DNA of 64,000 bases from Vibrio sp. CB1-14 (GTDB lineage: Bacteria; Pseudomonadota; Gammaproteobacteria; Enterobacterales; Vibrionaceae): NCBI RefSeq assembly GCF_040412085.2, contig NZ_CP115920.1:124001-188000 (forward strand). Direction: 5' to 3'. The position numbers and the translations under genes were made by a program. This document shows, piece by piece, positions 1 to 15,439 of this stretch (position 1 is its first letter; the number at the start of each line of letters is the position of its first letter). The notes beneath the pieces are model-generated. The model was not told the origin of the DNA. It saw nothing but the letters and a program-made list of their open reading frames with translations, and did not search any database.

Positions 1-1
1 G

Positions 2-328
2 AATAAGATCCCGTTTATAGTCCCAGAAGCGGGTACCGCTCGCGAAAGAGCCAATCTATGGTTTAAAAAAATGCGCATTAAGCCCAACATCTATGCACAG
101 GTATCGGGTCATGAAGCCATTGTTAGTATGGTGGCACTGGGGTGTGGCGTGGGCATTGCACCAGAGGTCGTTATCGTCAACAGTCCGGTTCGGGACAAGA
201 TCCAGCGTCTAAAGCTGGAGCCTATCAAACCCTTCAAGTTAGGGGTGGTATGTAAACGCTCAAACCTCGATAACCCACTGCTGTCCGCATTTTGGAAAGT
301 CGCTGAGAAGGTCTATATTCAGCCTTAG
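2..328 (+). CDS. ilvY: IlvY, LysR-type activator of ilvC (3' part only)
   Basis: The reading frame is open from base 2 and encodes the last 108 residues of a LysR-family regulator; the DNA-binding half lies before the window. What remains is the C-terminal part of the effector-binding domain, with the GCGVGIAPEVV stretch around residues 50-60 that IlvY proteins share. In enterics and vibrios IlvY senses acetolactate/acetohydroxybutyrate and activates the divergent ilvC gene (ketol-acid reductoisomerase). ilvC is not visible and would lie to the left. The identification comes from recognising the sequence; with only about a third of the protein present, another close LysR protein is possible but less likely. 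Confidence 0.75.
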   Translation, partial: NKIPFIVPEAGTARERANLWFKKMRIKPNIYAQVSGHEAIVSMVALGCGVGIAPEVVIVNSPVRDKIQRLKLEPIKPFKLGVVCKRSNLDNPLLSAFWKVAEKVYIQP

Positions 329-401
329 TACAGCAGTGGTCGCATCAACAAATCTGTTGACTGCATATAGTGTGTACGGACGATATAAGTAGAAAAATAC
401 G

Positions 402-431
402 AAAAAGGCTCTGACCTAAGTCAGAGCCTTG
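402..431 (-). terminator. Rho-independent terminator, outermost of the rrn/tRNA array
   Basis: Stem AGGCTCTGAC/GTCAGAGCCT, with a run of T after it on the minus strand. It is nearly identical to the hairpin at 566-594, and the flanking bases (399-441 against 564-607) are also repeated, so this is a duplicated terminator cassette rather than an independent one. Confidence 0.75.
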
Positions 432-445
432 AATATAGCAGATGT

Positions 446-476
446 AAAAAAGCCCCGTCTTTCGACGAGGCTTTAA
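446..476 (-). terminator. Rho-independent terminator downstream of the tRNA-Trp-like remnant
   Basis: GC-rich stem built on CCTCGTC/GACGGGG, followed on the minus strand by six T. It closely resembles the hairpin at 731-762, so the array contains two copies each of two terminator types. Confidence 0.7.
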
Positions 477-478
477 AT

Positions 479-563
479 ATGGCAGGGGTGGACTGGGTCG
501 GCATTCCGGAGATTCGACCGGGCTGGCGACCCAGCTCCCAACACGTTGCTTTGAAAAAGCAAA
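479..563 (-). pseudogene. Remnant of a tRNA-Trp 3' half with inserted sequence
   Basis: Read on the minus strand this contains GTGTTGGGAG, then TCGAATCTC, then TCCACCCCTGCCATAT. These are the T-arm and acceptor 3' end of the neighbouring tRNA-Trp in the correct order, but interrupted by two insertions of about 16 bases. The insertions carry CTGGGTCG and CGACCCAG, which can pair with each other. No 5' half or anticodon arm is present, so it cannot be a working tRNA. It probably arose by duplication or rearrangement of the tRNA-terminator unit. Confidence 0.6.
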
Positions 564-565
564 AC

Positions 566-594
566 GAAAAAGGCTCCGACCTAAGTCAGAGCCT
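566..594 (-). terminator. Rho-independent terminator after tRNA-Trp
   Basis: Stem AGGCTCTGAC/GTCGGAGCCT followed by a T-run on the minus strand, starting 8 bases after the tRNA-Trp CCA end. It ends the rrn-linked transcript. Confidence 0.8.
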
Positions 595-601
595 TTGAAT
601 A

Positions 602-678
<77 letters not shown>

Positions 679-690
679 AAAGTGTTATCT

Positions 691-719
691 AATCTATGCT
701 ATTTAATTTCTTAAATCAA
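691..719 (-). promoter_or_regulatory. Candidate promoter for tRNA-Trp
   Basis: On the minus strand TTGATT (719-714) and TAGATT (696-691) are separated by 17 bases. This is a fair sigma-70 match in an AT-rich gap. Initiation would fall a few bases before the mature tRNA-Trp 5' end at 678. Predicted from consensus only. Confidence 0.35.
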
Positions 720-730
720 CACGTTAGATT

Positions 731-762
731 CAAAAAAGCCTCGTCGTTAGACGAGGCTTCTT
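731..762 (-). terminator. Terminator-like hairpin between tRNA-Asp and tRNA-Trp
   Basis: Perfect stem AGCCTCGTC/GACGAGGCT with a short loop and six T on the minus strand. It would stop transcription from the rRNA operon after tRNA-Asp. Confidence 0.75.
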
Positions 763-768
763 AATAAG

Positions 769-845
769 TGGCGGAGTGGACGGGACTCGAACCCGCGACC
801 CCCGGCGTGACAGGCCGGTATTCTAACCAACTGAACTACCACTCC
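769..845 (-). tRNA. tRNA-Asp (anticodon GTC)
   Basis: 77 nt with encoded CCA. Acceptor GGAGTGG/CCACTCC, anticodon loop CTGTCAC (GTC), T-loop TTCGAGTC. It lies about 40 bases downstream of the 5S gene in the same transcription unit. Confidence 0.95.
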
Positions 846-884
846 GCAGTGGCATACTTGCTATTGCAAGTGTCCAAAATTCAA

Positions 885-1004
885 AGCCTGGCGATGTCCT
901 ACTCTCACATGGGGAAACCCCACACTACCATCGGCGCTATTGCGTTTCACTTCTGAGTTCGGCATGGAAATCAGGTGGGTCCACAATGCTATGGTCGCCA
1001 AGCA
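885..1004 (-). rRNA. rrf: 5S ribosomal RNA
   Basis: About 120 nt on the minus strand. It begins TGCTTGGCGACCATAGC and ends in the complementary GCCAGGC, the terminal helix of 5S rRNA; the internal CCCATGCCGAACTC segment is also present. Ends are placed by comparison with E. coli 5S and may be off by one or two bases. Confidence 0.95.
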
Positions 1005-1129
1005 AATTCTGTTTTGCCTTCAGATTTTCTGAAAATCTGAAAACAATAAATTCGGAAAGCTGTTAATGCGTTCTCTACACATTCAATTTGTTCTTGCTTT
1101 GAGTCCAATCAAAACCCTTTGGGTGTTGT

Positions 1130-4016
<2,887 letters not shown>

Positions 4017-4404
4017 ATACAACCCCAAAGAGTTTCAAAGAAACCTCGAGATTGTCGTTAAACAACCAAAGTTGTCTGCATTTTTATACATGTGCAGACT
4101 CGATTTTGCCGGACTCAAATAACTCTTTGTTTCCGCTTTTAAGAAAAAGCAGAGGCAAAAAGTGGACTTTCGTCACTTCCAAGAACACTTGAATGTGTGT
4201 TGGTACCTAAATGATTAAATCATCTAGGATTTGAGAACTTTTAAATGAATAACATTAATCAAATGTTATTCGTCAGCTTTCCAAATTGTTAAAGAGCAAT
4301 GCAAACTTAATGCATTTTCTAAAGAATCTCAGAGTCAAAAATGCCAACCACGTACGTTTTAATGAAGTGGTTTGGAAAATCTTAATCCAAAATTACTTAG
4401 AGAA
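4017..4404 (-). other. 23S-tRNA internal transcribed spacer
   Basis: 388 bases between tRNA-Val and 23S with no gene. It contains a boxA element, and its ends are complementary to the other flank of 23S, as expected for RNase III processing stems. Nothing else recognisable. Confidence 0.7.
4288..4299 (-). promoter_or_regulatory. boxA antitermination element before 23S
   Basis: Minus strand reads TGCTCTTTAACA, a perfect match to the bacterial rRNA boxA bound by NusB/NusE. It lies in the spacer ahead of 23S, as in E. coli rrn operons. Confidence 0.85.
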
Positions 4405-4480
4405 TGGTGGGCGATACCGGGCTCGAACCAGTGACCCCCTCCTTGTAAGGGAGGTGCTCTCCCAACTGAGCTAATCGCCC
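4405..4480 (-). tRNA. tRNA-Val (anticodon TAC)
   Basis: 76 nt with CCA. Acceptor GGGCGAT/ATCGCCC, anticodon loop CTTACAA (TAC). Third of three tRNAs in the 16S-23S spacer. Confidence 0.95.
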
Positions 4481-4547
4481 ACATAAGTTTCCTATTGTTT
4501 TTACTTTAGTAAAAGTAAAACAAAGGCCATTCCTTCGTGGAAAAGAA

Positions 4548-4623
4548 TGGTGGGTCGTGCAGGATTCGAACCTGCGACCAATTGATTAAAAGTCAACTGC
4601 TCTACCAACTGAGCTAACGACCC
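4548..4623 (-). tRNA. tRNA-Lys (anticodon TTT)
   Basis: 76 nt with CCA. Acceptor GGGTCGT/ACGACCC, anticodon loop CTTTTAA (TTT). It lies between tRNA-Glu and tRNA-Val in the spacer, separated from tRNA-Glu by two bases. Confidence 0.95.
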
Positions 4624-4625
4624 AA

Positions 4626-4701
4626 TGGTATCCCGTAGGGGAGTCGAACCCCTGTTACCGCCGTGAAAGGGCGGTGTCCTAGGCCTCTAGACGAACGGGA
4701 C
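4626..4701 (-). tRNA. tRNA-Glu (anticodon TTC)
   Basis: 76 nt with CCA. Acceptor GTCCCGT/ACGGGAT, giving a G1-U72 wobble where E. coli has G-C; anticodon loop CTTTCAC (TTC). First tRNA after 16S. Confidence 0.95.
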
Positions 4702-4824
4702 ACTAAGCAGTAAGTGTTGGGCACTTACTATTTTCTGCTTTCGCTTTTCAGCAAAAACAAAATCTCTTTATCTTTACAAACCTAATCAATCTGTGTGAAC
4801 ACTCATCGCAATAATCTATTCGTA

Positions 4825-6376
<1,552 letters not shown>

Positions 6377-6599
6377 AAGATTTTGTCGGCTCAATGAATA
6401 CTGACTTTAAACTACATAAGTAATCTAAAGCTATTATCGTTCCAACAGAACGATAATGAATTGACTGTGCCAAGACTAAGTTCTTTTACAAGAAAGTAAT
6501 CTCGATTGGTCACTCAGTTCATTGAAAACCTAATTTGATACCGAGGTATCTAATTTGATTATCATCAACGAGTGCCCACACAGATTGATAGGTTTATAT

Positions 6600-6611
6600 T
6601 GTTAAAGAGCT
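6600..6611 (-). promoter_or_regulatory. boxA element in the 16S leader
   Basis: Minus strand reads AGCTCTTTAACA, one base off the perfect boxA at 4288-4299. It is in the leader between the rrn promoters and 16S, where the antitermination complex assembles. Confidence 0.8.
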
Positions 6612-6642
6612 TGTTTCAAAGCTTCCCTTGAAACGGACGGTC

Positions 6643-6670
6643 ATTTTAGCGAGATAAGTTTTTGTGTCAA
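6643..6670 (-). promoter_or_regulatory. rrn promoter P2
   Basis: TTGACA (6670-6665) and TAAAAT (6648-6643) with a 16-base spacer on the minus strand. Proximal of two tandem rrn promoters, about 270 bases before 16S. Confidence 0.75.
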
Positions 6671-6767
6671 CCACTTTTTTTAACTTATTTTGCTAAGCTT
6701 CTTAGAAGCTTGTGACCTTCTGACTCGTTGGGGATTTCGTTGTCCTTTCCCGTGTCAGCGAGGGGGC

Positions 6768-6795
6768 ATTATAGAGATCGGATTAAAGTTGGCAA
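6768..6795 (-). promoter_or_regulatory. rrn promoter P1
   Basis: TTGCCA (6795-6790) and TATAAT (6773-6768), spacer 16, followed by a GC-rich discriminator GCCCCCTCGC typical of stringently controlled rRNA promoters. Long A/T tracts immediately upstream look like an UP element. These tracts run up to the hemG stop codon, with no terminator in between. Confidence 0.8.
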
Positions 6796-6876
6796 CCCTT
6801 TTTTTAAAGTTATTCGCTTTTTTTTATCGTTCGCTTAAAAACGAGTCAAAACGGCGTAAAAACCAACATTATCTCT

Positions 6877-7404
6877 CTATAACTGGGCAAATTTCTCGGC
6901 AAACAGCCTCACTTTCTCCCAATTAGTATACTCAACTTCCTTGGTGGTATCCGTTTCGCCACCTGTCATGGTCATAATTAGCTTAATCATAAAGCGATCA
7001 AACGAATTATAACGCGGGTAATAGAGGGCACCAGCAAAAACACCGATCAGGGTCGGCTGCCAAGGCGACTTTTTAAGAAACGTCTTTATATAGGCGCTGC
7101 CTTCTGGCGTATCTTTGCCTTGCTCTTCTTTTCTGGCCGTCAGGTTCACGCAGAAGAACGCCGTCTTCATCTCATCCAGTTGCTTTTGGTTTGCTTCAAT
7201 AAACTGATACAGCTTCTTATTTAGGTGGCCATAACGAATAGAGGCACCAATGAGTACTTTGTCATAGTCACTCAGATTTACATCTGGGTTTTCATGAAGG
7301 TTAATAGTGGCGGCATCATTATGACCAAGCTGCTCAGCAATACGTCCAATGATTTTCTTTGTTTGTCCTTCGCGAGAAGAATAGAGATAGAGAACTTTTT
7401 CCAC
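6877..7404 (-). CDS. hemG: HemG, menaquinone-dependent protoporphyrinogen IX dehydrogenase
   Basis: Oxidises protoporphyrinogen IX to protoporphyrin IX, the penultimate step of haem synthesis, passing electrons to the membrane quinone pool. The protein is a flavodoxin fold: the FMN-phosphate loop SSREGQT is near residues 9-15, and a second conserved stretch GASIRYGHL follows. With the GTG start at 7404 (AAGGA seven bases upstream) it has 175 residues, against 181 in E. coli; an ATG at 7425 would add seven residues but has a poorer ribosome site. Last gene of yigZ-trkH-hemG, immediately upstream of the rrn promoters, the same arrangement as at E. coli rrnA. Confidence 0.9.
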   Translation of the reverse strand: MEKVLYLYSSREGQTKKIIGRIAEQLGHNDAATINLHENPDVNLSDYDKVLIGASIRYGHLNKKLYQFIEANQKQLDEMKTAFFCVNLTARKEEQGKDTPEGSAYIKTFLKKSPWQPTLIGVFAGALYYPRYNSFDRFMIKLIMTMTGGETDTTKEVEYTNWEKVRLFAEKFAQL

Positions 7405-7451
7405 GATGATTTCCTTCGCTGCCATCTATTAATAAATTAGCTATTGATGAA

Positions 7452-8909
7452 TTAGCTTCGCCAGAATGCTGGCGTCAGTAGTATAAGAAGAGTGAACACT
7501 TCTAATCGCCCAAACAGCATCGACACAATCAGTACCCATTTCGCCTTGTCGTTCACATCGCCAAAGTGAAGTGCCACCTCACCAAGGCCTGGACCAAGGT
7601 TATTCAGTGTCGCCGCTACGGCTGAGAAAGCACTGAGCTCGTCCATACCTGTTGCGATAAGCGCCAACATACACACCACAAACACCAAAGCATAAGCGGA
7701 GAAGAACCCCCAAACCGCATCGACAACGCGCTGTGATAGTGCTGTCCCGCCGACTTTAATGGTATAGACCGCCCTTGGGTGAACCAAGCGCTTCATTTCA
7801 CGGGCACCTTGCAGTGTCAGTAGAAGAATACGAATAACCTTCATGCCACCACCCGTTGACCCCGCACAACCACCAATAAATGATGAGAACAGCAGTAGTA
7901 CGGGCAAGAACAGAGGCCACTCCGAGAATCCCGTTGTCGTAAAGCCGGCTGTCGTCGATATCGAGACTGACTGGAACAGAGCCTGATCGAACGCGTCGTA
8001 CATGGAATTGTAGGAGTGATGCTCAAGTAAGATAAGGAAGCAAACCAAAAACAGAACCACCTGAATAAAGATGAAAGCTCTAAACTCAGGATCTTTCCAA
8101 TAGTATTTAGGATGCACGCCGCCAGATGCAAAGGCCGCAAAGTGCAAAGAATAGTTACACGCAGATATCAGCAGGAATACGACCGTAATCATGTTAATAG
8201 CCGGACTATTGAAATAACCCATACTGGCATCATGGGTCGAGAAGCCGCCAATCGCAATCGTCGAGAAGCTATGGGCAATCGCATCAAATGGCGTCATGCC
8301 TGCCACCCAAAATGCCGCTGCACAAGCAATAGTCAAACTCAGATAGATGTACCAAAGCGCCTTAGCGGTCTCTGCAATACGCGGCGTCATCTTACTGTCT
8401 TTAACCGGCCCCGGGATCTCGGCACGATAGAGCTGCATACCACCGATACCAAGCACCGGTAGAATCGCCACCGCGAGTACAATGATACCCATACCACCAA
8501 ACCACTGAAGTAGCTGACGATAGAACAAAATCGCCTTAGGAAGTTCATCCAAGCCAACGATCACTGTCGCCCCTGTCGTCGTTAGTGCCGAGAAGGATTC
8601 AAAGAAGGCATCCGTGACAGAGACATTGGGATAATCAGATATCAAAAAAGGCAATGCACCGGCACTACCGATTACGGTCCAAAACAGTACAACAATAAGA
8701 AAGCCGTCTCTGGCTTTAAGCTCGTGTTTATGACGACGGTTTGGAAACCAGAAAAACCCGCCGCAAACAAGTAGGACGAAAAAGGTAGTAACGAAAGGCA
8801 CACCCGCACCATCTCGATAAATCAGTGCGACTAACGCGGGTACGAGCATTGAAACGCTAAACAGAGCGAGTAGCAGTCCGACAATGCGAATTATGGATCG
8901 AAATTGCAT
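7452..8909 (-). CDS. trkH: TrkH, Trk potassium uptake channel subunit
   Basis: Inner-membrane K+-translocating subunit that works with cytoplasmic TrkA. 485 residues (E. coli TrkH 483), strongly hydrophobic throughout with about ten membrane spans. The four pore-loop repeats are visible: ALTTTGATV (about residue 110), STIAIGGFST (about 217), STTAGFTTTGF (about 320) and NNLGPGLGEV near the end; the glycine in each forms the selectivity filter. A glycine-rich segment GGCAGSTGGG (about 346-355) matches the gating loop of the family. It lies between yigZ and hemG with short gaps, consistent with one operon. Confidence 0.95.
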   Translation of the reverse strand: MQFRSIIRIVGLLLALFSVSMLVPALVALIYRDGAGVPFVTTFFVLLVCGGFFWFPNRRHKHELKARDGFLIVVLFWTVIGSAGALPFLISDYPNVSVTDAFFESFSALTTTGATVIVGLDELPKAILFYRQLLQWFGGMGIIVLAVAILPVLGIGGMQLYRAEIPGPVKDSKMTPRIAETAKALWYIYLSLTIACAAAFWVAGMTPFDAIAHSFSTIAIGGFSTHDASMGYFNSPAINMITVVFLLISACNYSLHFAAFASGGVHPKYYWKDPEFRAFIFIQVVLFLVCFLILLEHHSYNSMYDAFDQALFQSVSISTTAGFTTTGFSEWPLFLPVLLLFSSFIGGCAGSTGGGMKVIRILLLTLQGAREMKRLVHPRAVYTIKVGGTALSQRVVDAVWGFFSAYALVFVVCMLALIATGMDELSAFSAVAATLNNLGPGLGEVALHFGDVNDKAKWVLIVSMLFGRLEVFTLLILLTPAFWRS

Positions 8910-8940
8910 ATGAGTTGATGAAGCGCTGCTTCGTTACGTC

Positions 8941-9564
8941 CTAGTTGTTTTCTACTGGGGAGACCATTGCCTTGGCTCCGCTTTTATTAATGATACTCTG
9001 CGTCAGTGCATCAACATGGTTCACTTCTAACTCAACAATAAGAATAACCTTGTCGGTGTAGTGCGACTCGACCTCAACCGCTTCGAAACGACTCAGCTCA
9101 GATTGAGCGATAGACACGAATGCATAGTCTAACTCTAGACGTAATTGTGTGGTGATTTTTTTTTCGATTGTTTGAATCAGCTTAAGTGCTTGTTGTACAC
9201 CGCCACCATAAGCCTTCACCAAACCGCCCGTGCCAAGCTTGATTCCGCCAGAATAACGAGTGACCACAGCGGTTAGCTCTCCAATACCGGAACCACTGAG
9301 CTGCGCTAAGATAGGCTTACCTGCGGTGCCGGACGGCTCACCGTCATCACTAAAGCCCCACATCATCGAATTTTCAGGACGCCCCGCCACAAAACCCCAA
9401 CAATTGTGTCGAGCACTGCTGTGCTGTTTCTTCACTTGATCAACAAATGCTTTTGCCAACTCAATACTTGGCGTATGAGCGATTTGCGTGATGAACACGC
9501 TCTTTTTGATCTCTTCTTCAAAAATAACTGGGTGCTCAGGTATCAAGTATGCAGTTGAGTTCAT
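8941..9564 (-). CDS. yigZ: YigZ, IMPACT/UPF0029 family protein
   Basis: 207 residues. Contains the family signature: SSARHNCWGF around residue 50, then SDDGEPSGTAGKPIL (74-88) and TRYSGGIKLGTGGLVKAYG (104-122), followed by a ferredoxin-like C-terminal domain. Family members are proposed to bind nucleic acid or modulate translation; the E. coli protein has no firmly assigned biochemical role. First gene of yigZ-trkH-hemG. In E. coli pepQ precedes yigZ here; in this window the space up to fadB (about 220 bases) has no pepQ. Confidence 0.9.
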   Translation of the reverse strand: MNSTAYLIPEHPVIFEEEIKKSVFITQIAHTPSIELAKAFVDQVKKQHSSARHNCWGFVAGRPENSMMWGFSDDGEPSGTAGKPILAQLSGSGIGELTAVVTRYSGGIKLGTGGLVKAYGGGVQQALKLIQTIEKKITTQLRLELDYAFVSIAQSELSRFEAVEVESHYTDKVILIVELEVNHVDALTQSIINKSGAKAMVSPVENN

Positions 9565-9708
9565 TGAGTTTTACGAGGTTTGTCGCCTAAAAGGGGTATT
9601 CTAGCACGAGCGATAGCAATTGACTCCAAGATTGGACACTGGTCATAATGTTAAACAGTTGTTTAAAAAATGTATTGAAATTAAATTCTATGCGGTACAC
9701 ACTTAAAT

Positions 9709-9725
9709 AACTGGTCTAACCAGAA
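9709..9725. promoter_or_regulatory. FadR operator upstream of fadB
   Basis: AACTGGTCTAACCAGAA is a near-perfect palindrome that closely matches FadR sites such as the one I recall for E. coli fadB (ATCTGGTACGACCAGAT). It lies about 60 bases before the fadB start, where FadR would repress beta-oxidation until acyl-CoA releases it. Confidence 0.75.
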
Positions 9726-9783
9726 GTAAAACTATAACAACCGCTTTCACACAATCACGGATTGTCTGTCACGGAGAATGACA

Positions 9784-13142
<3,359 letters not shown>

Positions 13143-13168
13143 TCCTCTCATTACGGCTCTTCAACGCA

Positions 13169-13198
13169 AACAGCTCCGTTTTCGGGGCTGTTTTTATT
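13169..13198 (+). terminator. fadBA terminator
   Basis: AACAGCTCCG/CGGGGCTGTT hairpin followed by TTTTATTTAT, 27 bases after the fadA stop codon. Confidence 0.8.
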
Positions 13199-13302
13199 TA
13201 TGCATGTAATGCATACATCTAATGTTGAAGTTTCATTGTTTTTTTTCGAATTTCTCACCTACACTTTGCAGCAGATAACACGTCAACTCATTGGAGAACA
13301 TC

Positions 13303-14283
13303 ATGTTCAAAGCACTGTTACTTAACCAAGAAGACAAAAAAACAATCGCTACTATTTCTCAAGTAGACGAGTCACAGCTTCCAGAAGGTAATGTAAAAAT
13401 AGATGTAAAATATTCATCTTTGAACTACAAAGATGGGTTGGCTATTACCGGTAAAGGTAAAATCATCCGCAATTTCCCAATGGTACCGGGTATCGATCTT
13501 TCTGGCGTCGTGTCGCAATCAGACGACCCTCGCTATAAGGAAGGCGACGAAGTGGTTCTCACTGGCTGGGGGGTCGGTGAGAATCACTGGGGTGGCATGG
13601 CTGAGAAAGCGAGCCTAAACGGTGACTGGCTAGTGCCAATGCCAGCAGGTCTCGATGCAGAAAAAGTGATGGCTATCGGTACTGCAGGTTTTACTGCAAT
13701 GCTATGTGTACAAGCCATTGTTGATGCTGGCGTAAAACCAGAAGACGGCGAAGTACTGGTCACTGGCGCAAGTGGTGGTGTGGGTAGTGTCTCTGTCACA
13801 CTACTTAGCCAGCTAGGTTACAAAGTAGCAGCAGTGACAGGTCGCGCTTCAGCGAATGGTGAACTACTAAAATCACTCGGTGCATCACGCATTGTTGAGC
13901 GCAGCGAACTGGAAGAGCCAGCGAAACCACTTGAGCGTCAATTCTGGGCTGCAGCTGTCGATACCGTAGGCAGCAACATGCTTGCTAAAGTACTTGCGCA
14001 AGTGAACTACAACGGTGTTGTTGCAGCTTGTGGTCTAGCGGGTGGCTTTGACCTGCCTACTACAGTGATGCCATTTATCCTGCGTAACGTGCGTCTACAA
14101 GGTGTTGACTCTGTAATGTGCCCACGCGAAAAACGCATCAAAGCTTGGGAGCAGCTAGCAACGCTACTTCCTGAGTCATACTACGCACAGGCTAGCAAAA
14201 CCGTAGCACTAGAAGAGGCAATTCAAGCGGCTGAAGACATCACTAACGGCGCCGTAACGGGTCGCGTGACTATCAAAATCTAA
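13303..14283 (+). CDS. acuI: Acrylyl-CoA reductase AcuI / YhdH-type quinone oxidoreductase
   Basis: Medium-chain dehydrogenase/reductase without the zinc ligands of alcohol dehydrogenases. N-terminal GroES-like domain with SSLNYKDGLA and GDEVVLTGWGVGE; NADPH-binding Rossmann motif VTGASGGVGSV (about 148-158). Members reduce acrylyl-CoA to propionyl-CoA, detoxifying a toxic intermediate (for example from DMSP breakdown), and are also annotated as YhdH. The start ATG at 13303 has GGAGA seven bases upstream; 326 residues. It has its own terminator and a gap from fadA, so it is a separate unit. The family is clear; the substrate here is inferred. Confidence 0.88.
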   Translation: MFKALLLNQEDKKTIATISQVDESQLPEGNVKIDVKYSSLNYKDGLAITGKGKIIRNFPMVPGIDLSGVVSQSDDPRYKEGDEVVLTGWGVGENHWGGMAEKASLNGDWLVPMPAGLDAEKVMAIGTAGFTAMLCVQAIVDAGVKPEDGEVLVTGASGGVGSVSVTLLSQLGYKVAAVTGRASANGELLKSLGASRIVERSELEEPAKPLERQFWAAAVDTVGSNMLAKVLAQVNYNGVVAACGLAGGFDLPTTVMPFILRNVRLQGVDSVMCPREKRIKAWEQLATLLPESYYAQASKTVALEEAIQAAEDITNGAVTGRVTIKI

Positions 14284-14305
14284 TTAACGATAACCTCGCT
14301 ATAGA

Positions 14306-14334
14306 AAAGGCTCTCATTACGAGAGCCTTTTTTC
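14306..14334 (+). terminator. acuI terminator (probably bidirectional)
   Basis: AAAGGCTCTC/GAGAGCCTTT stem with T-run on the plus strand and A-run before it, in the 54-base gap between convergent acuI and the LysR gene. Confidence 0.8.
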
Positions 14335-14337
14335 TAT

Positions 14338-15279
14338 TCAACCTAAACCCACATCTTCAATACGCTTAGCAATCAATTTTCCACACTCTTCTTTCACCAC
14401 CGAGCGCAACCACTTTTGAGACTCCGAAGTATCGCATCGAGCATGCCAGATCAATGAATAGTCAAACGGCGTAAAGGCAAAAGGTAGCGGTTTAATCACC
14501 AAATCGTAGCGCTCGGCCACTAGGTAAGCGAGGTCAGCCGGAACGGTAATGATAAGCGGCATACTGTCGACGATCGCTAACGCCGCTTCTAGATGATACG
14601 CGCGCAACACCATCTTTCTTGGATTTTGATTAATAAGCGCAGCATCCAGTAGCGCTTTAACACCATCACTGATAGCGATCATCGCATGAGGCGCATTAAT
14701 ATAATCCTCAAGAGATAAAGGCTTGTCCGCCAAGGGATGATGTTTGGAAACCAAACAAGAAACGCCCACAGGTCCAAGCACTTCTTGATGCAAAGGCGTC
14801 ACAGATCCGGTGGGACGGCAAATTGCCATGTCGACTTTGTCTGTACTTAGCTGTTTAAAAAGGCTTTCATGTTGCAGCGGCGCAAACTCTAACGAGATAT
14901 TCGGAGCTAGCTGATAAATCTTAGGCAGCGCGTAGGGCAAAATGGTTTGCATCGCGTAGTCAGTGGTAGCAATAAGGAAACGCTCATTACAATAGTAAGG
15001 ATTGAACTCGCTAGGGGTTAACAACTGACGAAAGGATTCAAGTGGCTGGTCTATTTGCTTACATATTTCAAGCGCCTTACTGGTCGGAATAATGCGCTGC
15101 CCCTGACGAGTAAATAGCGGATCGCCAAGTAAGTCTCGCAATCTTCCCAACACTCGACTCGTCGCAGACTGACTTAGGTTAAGTCGCACAGCAGCCTGAC
15201 TAACACTGCCCTCCTCTACGAGTACCTTCAATGCCACCAATAAGTTAAGATCACGGCGATAGATTTCTTCGAGTTCCAT
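14338..15279 (-). CDS. LysR-family transcriptional regulator, target unknown
   Basis: 313 residues. N-terminal winged helix-turn-helix: LNLLVALKVLVEEGSVSQAA then LSQSATSRVLGRLR (about residues 10-50), followed by DPLFTRQGQRI. The rest is the two-lobed LysR effector-binding domain with no residue that reveals the ligand. It converges on acuI and has no divergent partner; the next gene to the right runs in the same direction and has its own terminator, so context gives no target. It starts at an ATG and has a normal length for the family. Confidence 0.85.
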   Translation of the reverse strand: MELEEIYRRDLNLLVALKVLVEEGSVSQAAVRLNLSQSATSRVLGRLRDLLGDPLFTRQGQRIIPTSKALEICKQIDQPLESFRQLLTPSEFNPYYCNERFLIATTDYAMQTILPYALPKIYQLAPNISLEFAPLQHESLFKQLSTDKVDMAICRPTGSVTPLHQEVLGPVGVSCLVSKHHPLADKPLSLEDYINAPHAMIAISDGVKALLDAALINQNPRKMVLRAYHLEAALAIVDSMPLIITVPADLAYLVAERYDLVIKPLPFAFTPFDYSLIWHARCDTSESQKWLRSVVKEECGKLIAKRIEDVGLG

Positions 15280-15332
15280 AAGCCTTTCCTAGGTTTTATC
15301 TTTACTTAGTCTACACCTGGTTTGCTTTTCTT

Positions 15333-15364
15333 CAGATAAAAAAAATCCCGCCTTTCAGCGGGGA
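15333..15364 (-). terminator. Terminator of the 61-residue membrane-protein gene
   Basis: TCCCGC/GCGGGA stem with a run of eight T on the minus strand, between the small gene at 15440-15625 and the LysR gene. Confidence 0.7.
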
Positions 15365-15439
15365 AGCCCAAGAAAATGGGGATAGTGTCGGAATGTCGTA
15401 GTGTGTTGAATCTATTTAATGGCAAATGTTTATCAATTG

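Noticed and set aside
6690-6926. 78-residue open frame over the rrn promoters
   Set aside because: It covers P1 and its A/T tracts and the end of hemG on the other strand; composition is that of promoter DNA.
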